Shown: piece by piece, positions 48,010 through 58,188 of the stretch
How positions within the stretch are numbered: position 1 is the stretch's first letter
How the letters are laid out: every line of letters begins with the position of its first letter
Assembly (NCBI RefSeq): GCF_003013715.1
Contig: NC_072815.1
Location: 558,001-622,000 of the forward strand
Reading direction: 5' to 3'
Origin: Candidozyma auris
Taxonomy: Eukaryota > Ascomycota > Pichiomycetes > Serinales > Metschnikowiaceae
DNA: 64,000 bases
The notes under the pieces: model-generated
What the model was told of the DNA's origin: nothing
Database searches by the model: none
Seen by the model: the letters and a program-made list of their open reading frames with translations, nothing else
Made by a program: the position numbers and the translations under genes

Positions 48010-48825
48010 GTTGTACAGGGAAGTGTTGATATTTCGAATACGAGATGATGGATCAAGGAAATGGAGGAAGGCCAGATTACACCCGTACACCAAAATCATC
48101 GTGGAGAGGACTGGATGGGGGTATTTTAGGCCAATTCAAAAAAAGTGAAAGAGTTATGAGACTGGCTAAGAATTGAGATAACTTTGGTTTGAACGGGATG
48201 GAGGGAGGCTCTCTTCGTCTGTCCCTCAGTGAGACGGCAGTATCAGCATTCTCCAGTGAAAAATCTCAATTGTGTATGATCCAATTTAATGTTTTCTCTC
48301 TTCAGAATTCAGGACTTTGAAGTCACGTAACTTTTCATGATGTCTGTTTCACACTCTATGTCTGTGTCAATCATTTTCAGGTTAAGATAGCATTAGAGAT
48401 CTGGTAGAGTTTTTCGCAGCCATAAAACTTTGACTTCAGTCTCCACCAGCAACCACACAACAAATACATTGTAGCCAGTGTTCACAATTTGATTTTGCTA
48501 GCACGGACTGGTACGAGCTTTATTTTTTAGAAACATTAACAGTCCTGAAATTAAATGGCATCTTTGTGGATCCACATTCTCTCCAGTATAGGTCATAGCA
48601 CTCCACTAACGAATGATAGCATCACGAGAGAAGAGAAAATTCAAGATACCTACCTCAAATCATTAAGATGCTCATGAATCATACTTTATAAGAGAACCTT
48701 CGACGTGCTGGCGTTGGCTGTAGGCTGCTCACGTGCGGTGCACGCTTTTCGGTACCCAATGGTCCATATCAAGATGTAGAAGCGCATAAGTTCAACATCA
48801 CAAGATAGTCTCTGGTCTCTGGGTG
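48010..48825. promoter_or_regulatory. Divergent CBP6/SHB17 promoter
   Basis: 816 bp. TTTTTCGCAGCCA (48410-48422) lies almost midway: 401 bp from the CBP6 ATG, in its sense orientation, and 404 bp from the SHB17 ATG. TCACGTG at 48729-48735 lies about 91 bp before SHB17. No RNA gene is evident. Confidence 0.5.
48410..48422 (-). promoter_or_regulatory. Recurrent TGGCTGCGAAA element
   Basis: A full-length copy, TGGCTGCGAAAAA, sense to CBP6. Confidence 0.5.
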
Positions 48826-49545
48826 ATGAAAGCACCAACTCCAAGAGTCATTTTCGTGCGCCACGGCCAGACTGAATGGTCAAAGTCGGGTCAGCACACT
48901 TCAGTCACAGACTTGGACCTCACACCGTTTGGAGTGATCCAAATGGAGAAGACGGGCCACTCGTTGATAGGCCACGAGCACTATCAGATGATTAAGCCAG
49001 AGAACTTGAAGCACATAGTCTCTTCTCCAAGAACCAGGGCCCAGCATACAGTTCAGCTCTTACTTTCTGGTTTGACTGAAGACGAAAGGAAGGCCATCCA
49101 GATCTCGGTCGATGAAGATATCAGAGAGTGGGAGTACGGTGACTACGAGGGATTGTTGACCCAGCAGATCAAAGATTTGCGCAAGGAAAGAGGGCTTGAT
49201 AAGGATCAGACTTGGAACATCTGGAGAGACGGCTGTGAAAATGGTGAAACGTATGTGGAGGTCACCAAGAGAGTGGACAGAATGATAGAGAAGATCAGAG
49301 CGATCCACAAGAAGGCTCTTGATGCTGAGGAGCCATGCGACGTTCTCGTTGTCGGCCATGGTCACATTTTGCGCTGTTTTGCTGCTCGTTGGGTCAACCA
49401 GCCGATCAACACCAACCCCAACTACATGTTGGATGCCGGTGGAGTAGGTGTGTTGAGCTACCAGCATCGCAACATCAATGAGCCAGCATTGTACTTGGCT
49501 GGAGCCTTCACAGTACCAGTAGAGGAAAAGAGTGCAGACTTGTAG
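48826..49545 (+). CDS. SHB17: Sedoheptulose-1,7-bisphosphatase (histidine phosphatase superfamily)
   Basis: 239 residues. The catalytic phospho-histidine motif is VRHGQTEWSKSGQHT (His13), with the second catalytic set in REWEYGDYEG and VVGHGHILRCF. The WNIWRDGCENGET and DAGGVGVLSYQHRNI segments are diagnostic of Shb17 compared with other phosphoglycerate-mutase-like proteins. Shb17 drives riboneogenesis, removing phosphate from sedoheptulose 1,7-bisphosphate to feed ribose-5-phosphate synthesis without NADPH production. It is about 30 residues shorter than the S. cerevisiae enzyme owing to a missing loop before the C-terminal part. ATG 48826 is used; the codon before it in frame is GTG. Confidence 0.93.
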   Translation: MKAPTPRVIFVRHGQTEWSKSGQHTSVTDLDLTPFGVIQMEKTGHSLIGHEHYQMIKPENLKHIVSSPRTRAQHTVQLLLSGLTEDERKAIQISVDEDIREWEYGDYEGLLTQQIKDLRKERGLDKDQTWNIWRDGCENGETYVEVTKRVDRMIEKIRAIHKKALDAEEPCDVLVVGHGHILRCFAARWVNQPINTNPNYMLDAGGVGVLSYQHRNINEPALYLAGAFTVPVEEKSADL

Positions 49546-50714
49546 ACCGACAATTATAGACATGCTCAATTACACACTAAATTTGGAGGAGTAGAGGAGG
49601 TAGTAAGGATTAGTACCGTGTAGAGAACCTTTCTAGATGCCTAACTTGGAATCTCTTGACGAGTGTTTGCTAGGTTCGACGGTCTCACCCATTTTTTAAA
49701 GTCGTTTTTGTCTGTCCTCTGAGCTCCTCGAGCTCTCTGGGCTTCATCAACAGAGCTTCTATAGGTTGTCTAGGATGGGATGGTGTTCTTAGCACCAAGT
49801 CGTAGAATGCAAGCTTCTGAGAAGACCGCCTTAGTGATGTGGACAAGTTTTTGGAATACGAGTCATCTCAAACTACTCGATTTCTTCATAGACGTGCAAA
49901 AGGAGCATGATCAGTGGATACCAACCAACGCATTTGACATTGAGCAATCGTCTTCAAAATGCACAAATAATATCAGGTGTACATGAGTCAAACTTTGCAT
50001 TGTTGTCGGGGCAAGAATGAAAAATTGTCCTATCTTATTCAATGATTTCGTAGCATCCCCATCTTGCCGTTCAGCGCTCCGTGACTCAGAAAGAAACCTT
50101 AGCATTCCACTAAAATTAAAAGAGGAAAGTCATCGGAGATCCTGAGGAATGGAATCGACAATCAGATGTACTGAATCAACGCCCTTTTTGCCCAGGTATG
50201 CCATACTTAGCCGACACCTTTTGCCTCTCAACTTCCAGTGGGGCACCCATTTTAAATTCCGTTCACATAGATGCACTAGTCAATGCCTTTTTTTACGATA
50301 ATACCATCGAAATACATCCAAGAAGACGTTGTCACGCTCAATTCACTTTTTGCTTGGCTGAGACAGTAAAGCCACACCAGAAGCTTCTAGCGAGGCTTTC
50401 GCCCAAGAGATACTTTTTTTTTTTTTGCACCCAAAACAGCCCCGCAGTGACACCTTCTTAGCACAAACATGTGCTTACAGAGACCTTCCCCTAAAATACC
50501 CAGCAGGGCAGAAATCCCCCAAAAATCAACGCTCTCCATCTTCAATCCGGACAACTTAATTCCATATTTCCCAATCATCTAAGTCGAATCCTCACTGAGA
50601 TGAACGGAATTGATGCACCCCGCGATTGAGCGATGCGGCACTTATAAGTCGCCATTTTTCACTGCGAAGCGTCTCTGACGGTACTACTTGTTTCCTTTCG
50701 TTCATCTTCACAAA
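49546..50714. other. Intergenic region upstream of URH1
   Basis: 1.17 kb with no supported gene. It has a T tract at about 50414-50426 and short open frames without protein-like features. No copy of the recurrent motif was found here. Confidence 0.5.
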
Positions 50715-51788
50715 ATGCACCATAAATACGTGACTGGCTCCGATGATAAGGCTCCCGTGGTGCCTGTGTGGCTCGACTGCGATCCTGGCAATGACGATGC
50801 CTTTGCTATTCTTCTTGCGGCAATGCACCCAAACTTCAACCTCTTGGGCATCTCCACTGTCCACGGCAATGCCGCATTGAACCATACTACCAGTAACGCG
50901 TTGGCATTACTTGAGCTTATGGGGTTTCAGCAGGACGAAATCAAAGTGTACGCTGGTGCTGATAAACCACTCATTTGTGAGCCTTCTCACGCTCCAGAAG
51001 TCCATGGGGAGACCGGCTTGGGCGGTGCCGGCTTGCCTTCTCCCAAGTTGAAGCCTTCTGAGGACAAGGGATACTTAGAGGCTATGAGAGATGCAATTCT
51101 CGAGAACAAGCACGAAATTTGCCTTGTGGTCACTGGTGCAATGACAAACTACTACCAGCTCGTGAGGAAGTATCCCGAGGTGAAGCAGTACATTCGCTAT
51201 GTTTCCATCATGGGAGGAGCTGCCCACTGCGGCAATGTCACTGAGTACGCCGAGTTCAACATTTACTGCGACCCACATGCTGCCGCGGAGGTGCTTGAAG
51301 ACCCTGAATTGGCAAACAAGACAGTTTTGAGTACATTGAATATCACCCACACGGTATTGGCAACTGATAGGGTCAGAGAAAGTATCTACCTGGAGAAGAA
51401 TGGAAAAGTTTCGAGACTCCGTAAGTGCTACAATGATCTCATCCACTTTTATCACGGCTCCTATATCAAGAGGTTTGGACCCATCAGGGGCCCCGCTGTT
51501 CATGATCCATTGGCCATGTTCATGGTTCTCCCAATGGTGGCGAAGGACAGTGAAGAGTTTAAAGACTTCTACGATGCATGTGACTTCAACTTTTACAAAA
51601 GAAAGACAAAAGTTGTAATGGACGGCGAGCGCAGAGGAGAAACGGTCCTACTCAACAGAGACATGGATCCATTGAAACAAGAAGACAACGGTGCATATTT
51701 TGGCCAGTCTGTCAACATGCACTTATTTTGGCATTACATGTTACGTGCCATAGAGCTTGCTGATGACAAGCTTGCTGCTCGTTCTTAG
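50715..51788 (+). CDS. URH1: Uridine/inosine-uridine nucleoside hydrolase
   Basis: 357 residues, similar in length to S. cerevisiae Urh1 (340). The calcium-binding, catalytic DxDPGxDD signature is WLDCDPGNDD at residues 19-28, followed by GISTVHGNA. The VVTGAMTNYYQL, SIMGGA and GPAVHDPLA segments (with the C-terminal catalytic His-Asp) are intact. Urh1 cleaves uridine, and also nicotinamide riboside, to base and ribose in the cytosol. ATG 50715 is chosen; the frame upstream opens with TTG only. It converges on the lipase gene with 19 bp between the stops. With the pseudouridine-degrading fusion it gives this genome two routes to uracil from nucleosides. Confidence 0.95.
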   Translation: MHHKYVTGSDDKAPVVPVWLDCDPGNDDAFAILLAAMHPNFNLLGISTVHGNAALNHTTSNALALLELMGFQQDEIKVYAGADKPLICEPSHAPEVHGETGLGGAGLPSPKLKPSEDKGYLEAMRDAILENKHEICLVVTGAMTNYYQLVRKYPEVKQYIRYVSIMGGAAHCGNVTEYAEFNIYCDPHAAAEVLEDPELANKTVLSTLNITHTVLATDRVRESIYLEKNGKVSRLRKCYNDLIHFYHGSYIKRFGPIRGPAVHDPLAMFMVLPMVAKDSEEFKDFYDACDFNFYKRKTKVVMDGERRGETVLLNRDMDPLKQEDNGAYFGQSVNMHLFWHYMLRAIELADDKLAARS

Positions 51789-51807
51789 ATTAATTAGATT
51801 ATACAAA

Positions 51808-53703
51808 TTAGGTATTCGCAGTATCCTTTTTATGTTTGCTTGGATCAAGCGTTACTAAGGGAGTTGCCACTTCTTTGTCAGTGTCCTCCACTTTGGCGTT
51901 TGACTCAGCAGTCTGTTGTTCACCTTGTGTTTCCTCTTGTGTCACTCCATCAGTTCGTGGGGTTTCTTCACCGACAACTGCCTCTTGGGAATCTTTCATA
52001 TTAGTGGAGCGAGAGGCAGCAGCTTCATTTTCTGTCTCATTGCCTTGCAATTTTTCACCAAGAGAATTGACTTTCCTTTCCAAGGTACTATTCGTCTTCT
52101 CAACCACCTTGATCTCCCTGTCCACCTCATATCCGATCTCGCCAATACAGTCCTGAGCCCAAATTACATCAAGATGATTGTAAGTTGGTAACTCAATAAC
52201 TTTAAGATTTCCTCCTTCTTTGTAAAGCCTTCTTTCGTAATGTGTCATATGCGATGCCAATCTCTTTCCGTCTACAAGGAAATCATTACCACAAATAAAA
52301 ATTGATATTGGTGTCACTTCTTTAGGTTTGTTGAAAGCAAACCACTCGAATTTATAGGGAAAAAATGTCTTCTCATCAGAGACTGGAATATCCTGCTGCT
52401 CTTGAGTTCTAGTGAAGGCCGGATCCGAGGAATCGATTCTTCCAAGACCGATAACTTTCTCCTCATCGTTTGCCTCTGCTGTGGAGATTGGAGTGAACGC
52501 ATAGTTCTGTCCTGTCTCGTAGGCCTCCTTCGACTGAAGTTGGTTCAGAAATCCTTCTTCCACAGAGTAAGAAAGCCACCAGGACATAAGCTTGGATGAG
52601 ATGTAGGAAACGTTCATAACGAACTGGATATGTTGCACTTTGTTGTCCATATAGTTGTTGCGAATGTTCCACCCAAACAAGTACTTGAACATCTGATATG
52701 AAAGGGTCAGATAGAGCTTAGTTGTACCTATACGTTTTCTGCACCAGCCCAAAAAGCCACAAAACACGCCTCTTCCAAAGATGAGGTTGTAGGATGTAGG
52801 CGACCTGTTGTGGATGAACTTGATAAAAGAGCGATGGTGAAACAACAGACCAGGAAATATAGCAGGCGCTAAGGCAAAGAAGTGATTGATCTTGTTGTGG
52901 TGAGCCTTGAGCTTTGGGTTTCGTAACAAAAGAATTGTCTGAGTACATCCCTGGGAGTGTCCCACAAGATACAACTTGTCGTGGTGGGGCTTTCTGCAAA
53001 GCACATTGTCTATTATACACGGAAGGTCGTATGCAGCAAAAACACGGATATCCCAGTCCCAAAATTCCTCGCTGTGCATCAAGTTCCCCTTGATTGTAGC
53101 ATGTCTTGGCCTGAACTCACAACGGTTGTTACCCATCCACACATCGTATCCTTGTTCCAAGAAATAATATGGTAGCGAATTAGCTCCAGGCGCTAGCCAG
53201 GCTCCAGAGGCAGACAAGAGACCGTGTTGGAGCAAGATCGGGGCCCTGCGAGCTCTTTCGTCTTCCAGCTCATTGGGGTCCACAAGACGGTGCAATGGTA
53301 ATATGTATCCGTCCTCGGTGGTGATATCGTACTCTTCCAAATCGAGTCCTAACTGAAGCGCGTAGTACCGCAAGTCCTTCGTGATTTTGAGATTCTTCAT
53401 ATCGGGATACGGCTGCTTGGGTCTGTATTTTTCACTTCCATCGTTGTTTTTTGGAACGTTATCCTTTTCCCTCCCAGAAAAGACATCCCGAAGGTGCCAT
53501 ATATTAGCGCCAATAGTGAGGACGAAAACAAAGAGGAACGAGCCAATTGCGGATATGTAAATGGTAACATACCTCATGAACGTTCCATGAACAGATGTCT
53601 TCTCCGGAGGATCAAACATTGCAGGCAAACGAGGGACACGGTATAATTTTGTAGAGGTTGATAGTAAATGCAAGAAGATGCTTAACTGTTTTGGGAGATC
53701 CAT
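51808..53703 (-). CDS. Steryl ester hydrolase (Yeh1/Yeh2 family, acid-lipase type)
   Basis: 631 residues. A single membrane segment at about residues 48-68 anchors an alpha/beta-hydrolase domain. The lipase N-terminal block is EEYDITTEDGYILPLHRL; the oxyanion region is ILLQHGL; the nucleophile elbow is VGHSQGCTQ; a later ICGNDFLVDGKRL supplies the acid and LPTYNHLDVIWAQD the catalytic histidine. The C-terminal tail (about 80 residues) is Glu/Thr-rich and low complexity. Yeh1 (lipid droplets) and Yeh2 (plasma membrane) hydrolyse steryl esters in S. cerevisiae; Tgl1 is a related enzyme. Which paralogue this is cannot be told. ATG 53703 is the first in frame. Confidence 0.88.
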   Translation of the reverse strand: MDLPKQLSIFLHLLSTSTKLYRVPRLPAMFDPPEKTSVHGTFMRYVTIYISAIGSFLFVFVLTIGANIWHLRDVFSGREKDNVPKNNDGSEKYRPKQPYPDMKNLKITKDLRYYALQLGLDLEEYDITTEDGYILPLHRLVDPNELEDERARRAPILLQHGLLSASGAWLAPGANSLPYYFLEQGYDVWMGNNRCEFRPRHATIKGNLMHSEEFWDWDIRVFAAYDLPCIIDNVLCRKPHHDKLYLVGHSQGCTQTILLLRNPKLKAHHNKINHFFALAPAIFPGLLFHHRSFIKFIHNRSPTSYNLIFGRGVFCGFLGWCRKRIGTTKLYLTLSYQMFKYLFGWNIRNNYMDNKVQHIQFVMNVSYISSKLMSWWLSYSVEEGFLNQLQSKEAYETGQNYAFTPISTAEANDEEKVIGLGRIDSSDPAFTRTQEQQDIPVSDEKTFFPYKFEWFAFNKPKEVTPISIFICGNDFLVDGKRLASHMTHYERRLYKEGGNLKVIELPTYNHLDVIWAQDCIGEIGYEVDREIKVVEKTNSTLERKVNSLGEKLQGNETENEAAASRSTNMKDSQEAVVGEETPRTDGVTQEETQGEQQTAESNAKVEDTDKEVATPLVTLDPSKHKKDTANT

Positions 53704-54193
53704 GTCTCAGACCTGCACCAACGGTCGAACGCTAACACAATTCTGTTCTGGGGCCTGAACTTTAAAAGGAAGCTATAGGACTATTATAGAAGGAACTTTT
53801 TTTCTCGAAAGATAGGGAAAGTCCAAACTTGACGAGTTTGTTTGTGCAATCACTCTGTTCTCAATTCCACTTGCATGCACTATACTAGATCGATCGAGAC
53901 CTAAAAATCTTGTCAAAGGAAGGGTACAAAACTTTAGCTCAATTGCAAAGAAGTGGCAAGTAGGGCTCGGGTTCTAAGTATTATGGTAGGCTAAATGTGT
54001 ATCTTGAAATCCAGTGAACGTTGTTATGACATTGCTTTCATGAGAAAGCGCGGCTTTTGTGGCATTTTCAGTTTTTGAGGCAAAATAAATTATGCTTGAG
54101 TAATAGATGAACAAAAAATAAGTCAAACTAAAGAAACTTCAAAGCAAAAGATAATTACTCATAAAAGTGAGTTTGATTTCCTAACCATACAAG
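53704..54193. other. Intergenic region before tRNA-Asn
   Basis: 490 bp upstream of the lipase gene, AT-rich toward the tRNA. No coding or RNA gene is recognised. Confidence 0.5.
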
Positions 54194-54267
54194 GACTTCG
54201 TGGCCAAGTTGGTTAAGGCGTAAGACTGTTAATCTTAAGATCGTGAGTTCGACCCTCACCGAGGTCG
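54194..54267 (+). tRNA. tN(GUU): tRNA-Asn (anticodon GTT)
   Basis: 74 nt with no intron. The acceptor stem GACTTCG pairs with CGAGGTC, leaving discriminator G at 54267. The D arm includes TGGCCAAGTTGG, which doubles as the A box. The anticodon arm is TAAGA-CTGTTAA-TCTTA with GTT at the centre. The T arm contains GTTCGACCC, the B box. The sequence is close to S. cerevisiae tRNA-Asn. A T-rich Pol III terminator follows at 54270-54287. Confidence 0.97.
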
Positions 54268-55547
54268 CTTATTTTTTGTCTTTTTTAGCTCCATTACATC
54301 TCGTCGAACAACGTTTTCTCGTACTGTCATTGATTTTTCAAATGTGTCTGTGAGAGGCCTTTTCAATTTCTTTTTTCTTTTTAGAATAAAGCCTTCTCGC
54401 ATTTAACACTTTCTGCTTGCCTCGTAAAAATCTCCTTGAGAATCCAAGAGGAGTAATGCGCTTATTCGTTGATAGATAACATAATTCTTTATTGGATCTT
54501 TTACCATTGATCTAGTTTGGATGAAAATAGTTCGTTAAAAAAAAAAAAAAAAAATTAAGGGCATCAAATAACGAGTGAAGCTACTGTAGAACCTGTTATG
54601 ACTCCTTGAAACATCTCCACCAAATGATTCTGTCATTGAGTTTTGCTTGTTTTGCAAGACTTCGTACATAGGCATTCATGGTAATCTTACGAGAGAAAAA
54701 TTTCTTCTCGAATATTACTCTGAATGACAACATCATCAGAACAGTCCTTACTATAGGTTTCAAATGTTGAGTGTAGCGTTTACAGAAGATCTGGAATTCT
54801 GAGAAGCACTCGGTAGTCAAAAACTATGAGAAATTGAGTCGACTCCTTTATCCACATCATAGTCTGAGCTGATACTGATTTTCCGGTACTAATATATCCA
54901 TCTTATTTCTTTCTTTTCTCTAGATCAAAAAAGACCTTGGGTGTTGACTCAAAGGTAAATCAGAAGTTGAGTAAATAGCTTCAAGTAAAATGAGCCGTAG
55001 TATTACACCAGATCGATGCGGCTGCAGCAAATTGTTGAAGGTTGTGAAAGTTCAAAACCAAAAAAACCGGCGAGAGAGTCTTAAGAAGGGAGCTGGATCA
55101 GGCATCTAGCACCATATCATGGACTTGCTGAAACCTTTTGGAGAAGAGATGTCCGTCCAAAGAGTATATATATATATATTTTTTGTCGAATACATTTGAT
55201 TTAGACTCGCTAAATACCATATTGCCCGCCTTTTCCCATTCGAGACTGCCTACCCACTTCAGTTTCACCTCTTATTTGCACAGTACATACTTCTTGAATT
55301 CTGAGCACAGAAATGAGGTTTATATCGTCCAGGGAAACCAAGATACCTTCAAAGTATCATAGAGCCATTTTGACAGTTCAAAACTCATCCAGAGCAGCTA
55401 AAAAGCCATAATCATGTCTCAAAAAGTACATATAATATCATGGGGTCGCTATTCATAAAAATAACCATATGGAAGATAAAAAATGGGTGAGGTATATTGT
55501 GGGATATCAGACTTACATTAAGCAAATCACCTGACCTATGCTCTGTT
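54268..55547. other. AT-rich intergenic region between tRNA-Asn and RPR1
   Basis: 1.28 kb with a poly-A tract (about 54538-54555) and a (TA)n run (about 55165-55178). Short open frames here show no protein-like features. No other RNA gene is recognised. Confidence 0.5.
54270..54287 (+). terminator. RNA polymerase III terminator of tRNA-Asn
   Basis: Two runs of six T residues follow the tRNA within 20 bases. Confidence 0.8.
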
Positions 55548-55558
55548 TGGAGCAGCGG
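55548..55558 (+). promoter_or_regulatory. A-box-like Pol III element of RPR1
   Basis: TGGAGCAGCGG fits TRGYNNARNNG with one mismatch and sits just before the predicted mature 5' end, as in the RPR1 leader of S. cerevisiae. The B-box partner begins about 46 bp downstream, inside the predicted P3 domain. Confidence 0.5.
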
Positions 55559-55565
55559 TCAACGC

Positions 55566-55925
55566 TTTCTCGCAGCAAGCCGCAAGTACCCGTCTACAAA
55601 ACAGGTTCAAGCCTCGCGCGCGAGCCTGGGACACCAATGCGGGTGGGAAATTCGGTGGTTCTCCCCATCCCGCTTTCCCTTCCAAGGGAAAGTGAACGTT
55701 TTGCTCCTGAGAGCTTCCTGGGCGTAGAAAGTTACGCCGGGCGTCGCCATCAGAAACTTCGTCTTCAAGCAGCGCTTCGCTGGCTTGTGGGCATGGGAGG
55801 CGGCGCGGATGGTTGGTCTTCTGTCCGTTGGCGGGACCTTGTTCTGCCCTTGGATGGAAAGGCTGTTGAGTGCAATTTGCGGCCCCTGGCACCCGATACC
55901 GATCAATGCTGCGAGTGGGCCTCTT
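55566..55925 (+). ncRNA. RPR1: RNase P RNA
   Basis: A GC-rich island of about 360 nt in AT-rich surroundings. The conserved region I of nuclear RNase P RNA is present as GGGTGGGAAATTCGGTGG (55641-55658), nearly the same as S. cerevisiae RPR1. TTGCTCCTGAGAGC (55701-55714) also resembles an RPR1 segment. The ends pair as the P1 helix: CTCGCAGC (55569-55576) with GCTGCGAG (55908-55915). ACCCG/CGGGT flanks a P3-like domain. A-box-like TGGAGCAGCGG (55548-55558), a perfect B-box match GTTCAAGCC (55605-55613) and a T5 terminator (55924-55928) indicate RNA polymerase III. RNase P removes 5' leaders from pre-tRNAs. Exact ends are estimated from P1. Confidence 0.88.
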
Positions 55926-55928
55926 TTT

Positions 55929-56813
55929 GACAGAAAATGTTTTTCTTGTAATCTTTGAAATTGAGGAGAGTGAAATGGAAGTTGATATGTCTTGCTTCAA
56001 TTTATTTTTCTCCGCTCTTCTGGCAGGGCCTGTCTGCGTATGGTGGATTCAAATGAACATCTTGACCTTCACTATGCGATCTACAAATGCAGAACAAATA
56101 GACTTTCCAAACTACTTTGAATTGATTTTGTCATAGAATTAGGTGCTGAGCTTTCTACCGCTTGACTAAAATCTTCATTTGCCCGAAATATGGTCACTTT
56201 GGCTATATAGAATTTGGTTGCGAAATGCGGGCGTGGGGGTGCTAAAGTGGGAAGGAGTACAACAGGATTAAGTGCTAGACAAATTTCGATGATACATAAA
56301 TCTTCGAAAGAGCAATATTATTGAGAAATAAGTTAAGTAAAAATTTAACTCTATGGATGTTTTTTTGCTTAAGCAATGTCCTGAGACCTGCTTCTTGCCC
56401 CGACTTGGTCTTAGTCAGACGAACTTTAATCGCCTTGATCAGTGACAAGCGAACAGGCCCATGTAGATTCATAGACCTAATGTGCTACAATTGCGATTAG
56501 TTGCTTCAGTCAGATCTGCTTTTCTCTTCTTTCAACTAAACAGGGAGCTCTTGACCAGTGGAAAGCGAATAACAAAAGTGAAGTCTTTTCTTCACATTAG
56601 TGTATTCCTAATGGTTCATTTGTTATTCGTTCCATTATAGAGAAATAATGAGTTGACTGAACTTCAAAGGCGTTTGCGAAGTTGTGCTTCCTTGAAACCT
56701 CTTCAATCAAAGTATCTTTTTTCCCTTTTGCAGCCAGTAGTGCAGAAACTCGCTATCGCTGCGAATTCCATCGGCTGCTTCCCCAGAACTACTACTTCAC
56801 TACTGAGTCATCC
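55929..56813. other. Intergenic region between RPR1 and a small gene
   Basis: 885 bp. It contains TTTTGCAGCCA (56726-56736), a T variant of the recurrent motif, 78 bp before the next ATG but in antisense to it. Other short open frames (such as 56275-56472, minus) are probably chance. Confidence 0.45.
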
Positions 56814-56969
56814 ATGATTATAGCTAGTATACGCCGGATCTTTGCATCTTTTCGTACAGAAGAAGAAGAAAGGTCTTACTCCCGCCTGGCCTTCTTCAAC
56901 CTCCTCGGGTTCCTCGGCCTGTGCGTGATGTTCTCCTTTGTTGCTCAGAAGCTCTCCAAACAGGCATAA
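56814..56969 (+). CDS. Small single-span membrane protein (51 residues), unknown
   Basis: 51 residues beginning MIIASIRRIFASFRTEEEER, a basic amphipathic start followed by an acidic patch. A hydrophobic segment (LAFFNLLGFLGLCVMFSFVAQ) and a short basic C-terminus (KLSKQA) follow. The layout, a charged head with a C-terminal helix, is that of small mitochondrial or ER tail-anchored proteins. The frame is open upstream to 56682 but the upstream part lacks an ATG in good context. I do not recognise a family. It is supported by amphipathic organisation and ATG position only. Confidence 0.5.
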   Translation: MIIASIRRIFASFRTEEEERSYSRLAFFNLLGFLGLCVMFSFVAQKLSKQA

Positions 56970-57216
56970 ACCCTTCACGTTGAATGACTTCTTTGAGAAG
57001 CCACGATGTTACCTGCTTACATGTCTCTATAAAGAACACCAGGGAGGACACATGGCTCATTAGAGAGTGTCTGAAGACAGTCTTCACTGATCGCATGCTT
57101 ACGGTGTCTAGAGGCTCCTGAGGATCTTTTGGGTTCATCATCTACATTAGCATATGTACAGTTGTCCTAATATACAAGCATTTCAGCAAAGCAGCATCCA
57201 AGGGGTGGAGGAACAT

Positions 57217-58188
57217 CTAGTCTCTCAACAACACCTCCTTGGCCATCTCGTAAGCCGTCCATGAAATGGCAGTGGAAGGAACGTTGAAAATGATTCTGGG
57301 CTTGAGTCCTCTGGTGAACGCACCAGCACCGCCTTGCTTGTACAAGGCCTTGGCGGCACTGACAAACCCATTGATTGTTCTCAACAGCTCGTTCTGCGAA
57401 ACACCTCTAGTCTGTAAAGCCGTCTTGATACAGTCCAATGGGTTGGTCAAAGCAGCAGCAATACCACCGGCAATACCACCGGAAATACAATGGTAGTATG
57501 GGTTGTATTTGTTCTCCGGGTTTAACAACTTAGATGAGTACTCATAGAAACCAAAGTTCAACGCTGCAAAGGGAATGTTGGTGAAAAGGGTGGTAGGGTA
57601 GGAGATGAAAAACGCCGACAAGCCTTCTTTACTGTAAATTTGGGCTGCTGTTTTGACTAGTCTGGCTGATTTGGATTGGGTGAGCTTCGAGTCGGCTGTG
57701 GATGTACCAAGCTGCATTCTCTGCTTCAACACATCAAAGGGGGTCATCAAGGCATCTGAGGCGACTGTGGCTGCAATACCAGCCCCGGAGGCAATCAAGG
57801 GGTGTGATTCATCCGTGACAATCTTGGTGCTTCTGGAATTCGTTAATCTGTTCACCAACATCGTCTTGGTGGCCTCGAACACTGAAAAATAAACAGCATG
57901 AGCAGGGCCAGCGCCCAACACCACCGACGAGACACCTCTCCACAAAGCGTAGGCGCCCTCAGATGAGGAAATCTTGGAGATAGACCCAATAACCGACTTG
58001 CTCAACGGCTGGCCCAGGGCAATCATTTGCATTCTCGTTTTGATGGAGTCGATAGGAAACATCACCGTGTGCTCCATAATTCCAGCAAAAGCGCCAGCAG
58101 AGAGGTGAGCGGCTATGCTGGCGTCTTCAGGCAAGGCCTCGTAGTCGATTTCGATGGGCTCACTGAGCATATGGGGATGGTCGGCCAT
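57217..58188 (-). CDS. MRS4: Mitoferrin (mitochondrial iron carrier)
   Basis: 323 residues, a mitochondrial carrier with three repeats bearing PIDSIKTR, PFDVLKQR and PLDCIKTA signatures. The N-terminus DYEALPEDASIAAHLSAGAFAGIMEH is characteristic of Mrs3/Mrs4. The protein imports ferrous iron across the inner membrane for iron-sulfur cluster and haem synthesis. S. cerevisiae has two paralogues (Mrs3 and Mrs4); the symbol follows the one used in Candida. ATG 58188 is used because the codons upstream begin with TTG. The product works upstream of Isd11-Nfs1, also encoded in this window. Confidence 0.93.
   Translation of the reverse strand: MADHPHMLSEPIEIDYEALPEDASIAAHLSAGAFAGIMEHTVMFPIDSIKTRMQMIALGQPLSKSVIGSISKISSSEGAYALWRGVSSVVLGAGPAHAVYFSVFEATKTMLVNRLTNSRSTKIVTDESHPLIASGAGIAATVASDALMTPFDVLKQRMQLGTSTADSKLTQSKSARLVKTAAQIYSKEGLSAFFISYPTTLFTNIPFAALNFGFYEYSSKLLNPENKYNPYYHCISGGIAGGIAAALTNPLDCIKTALQTRGVSQNELLRTINGFVSAAKALYKQGGAGAFTRGLKPRIIFNVPSTAISWTAYEMAKEVLLRD

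Noticed and set aside
55536..56000. Protein-coding frames on both strands over the RNase P RNA
   Set aside because: They are open because of the GC-rich structured RNA; conserved RNA motifs explain the sequence better.
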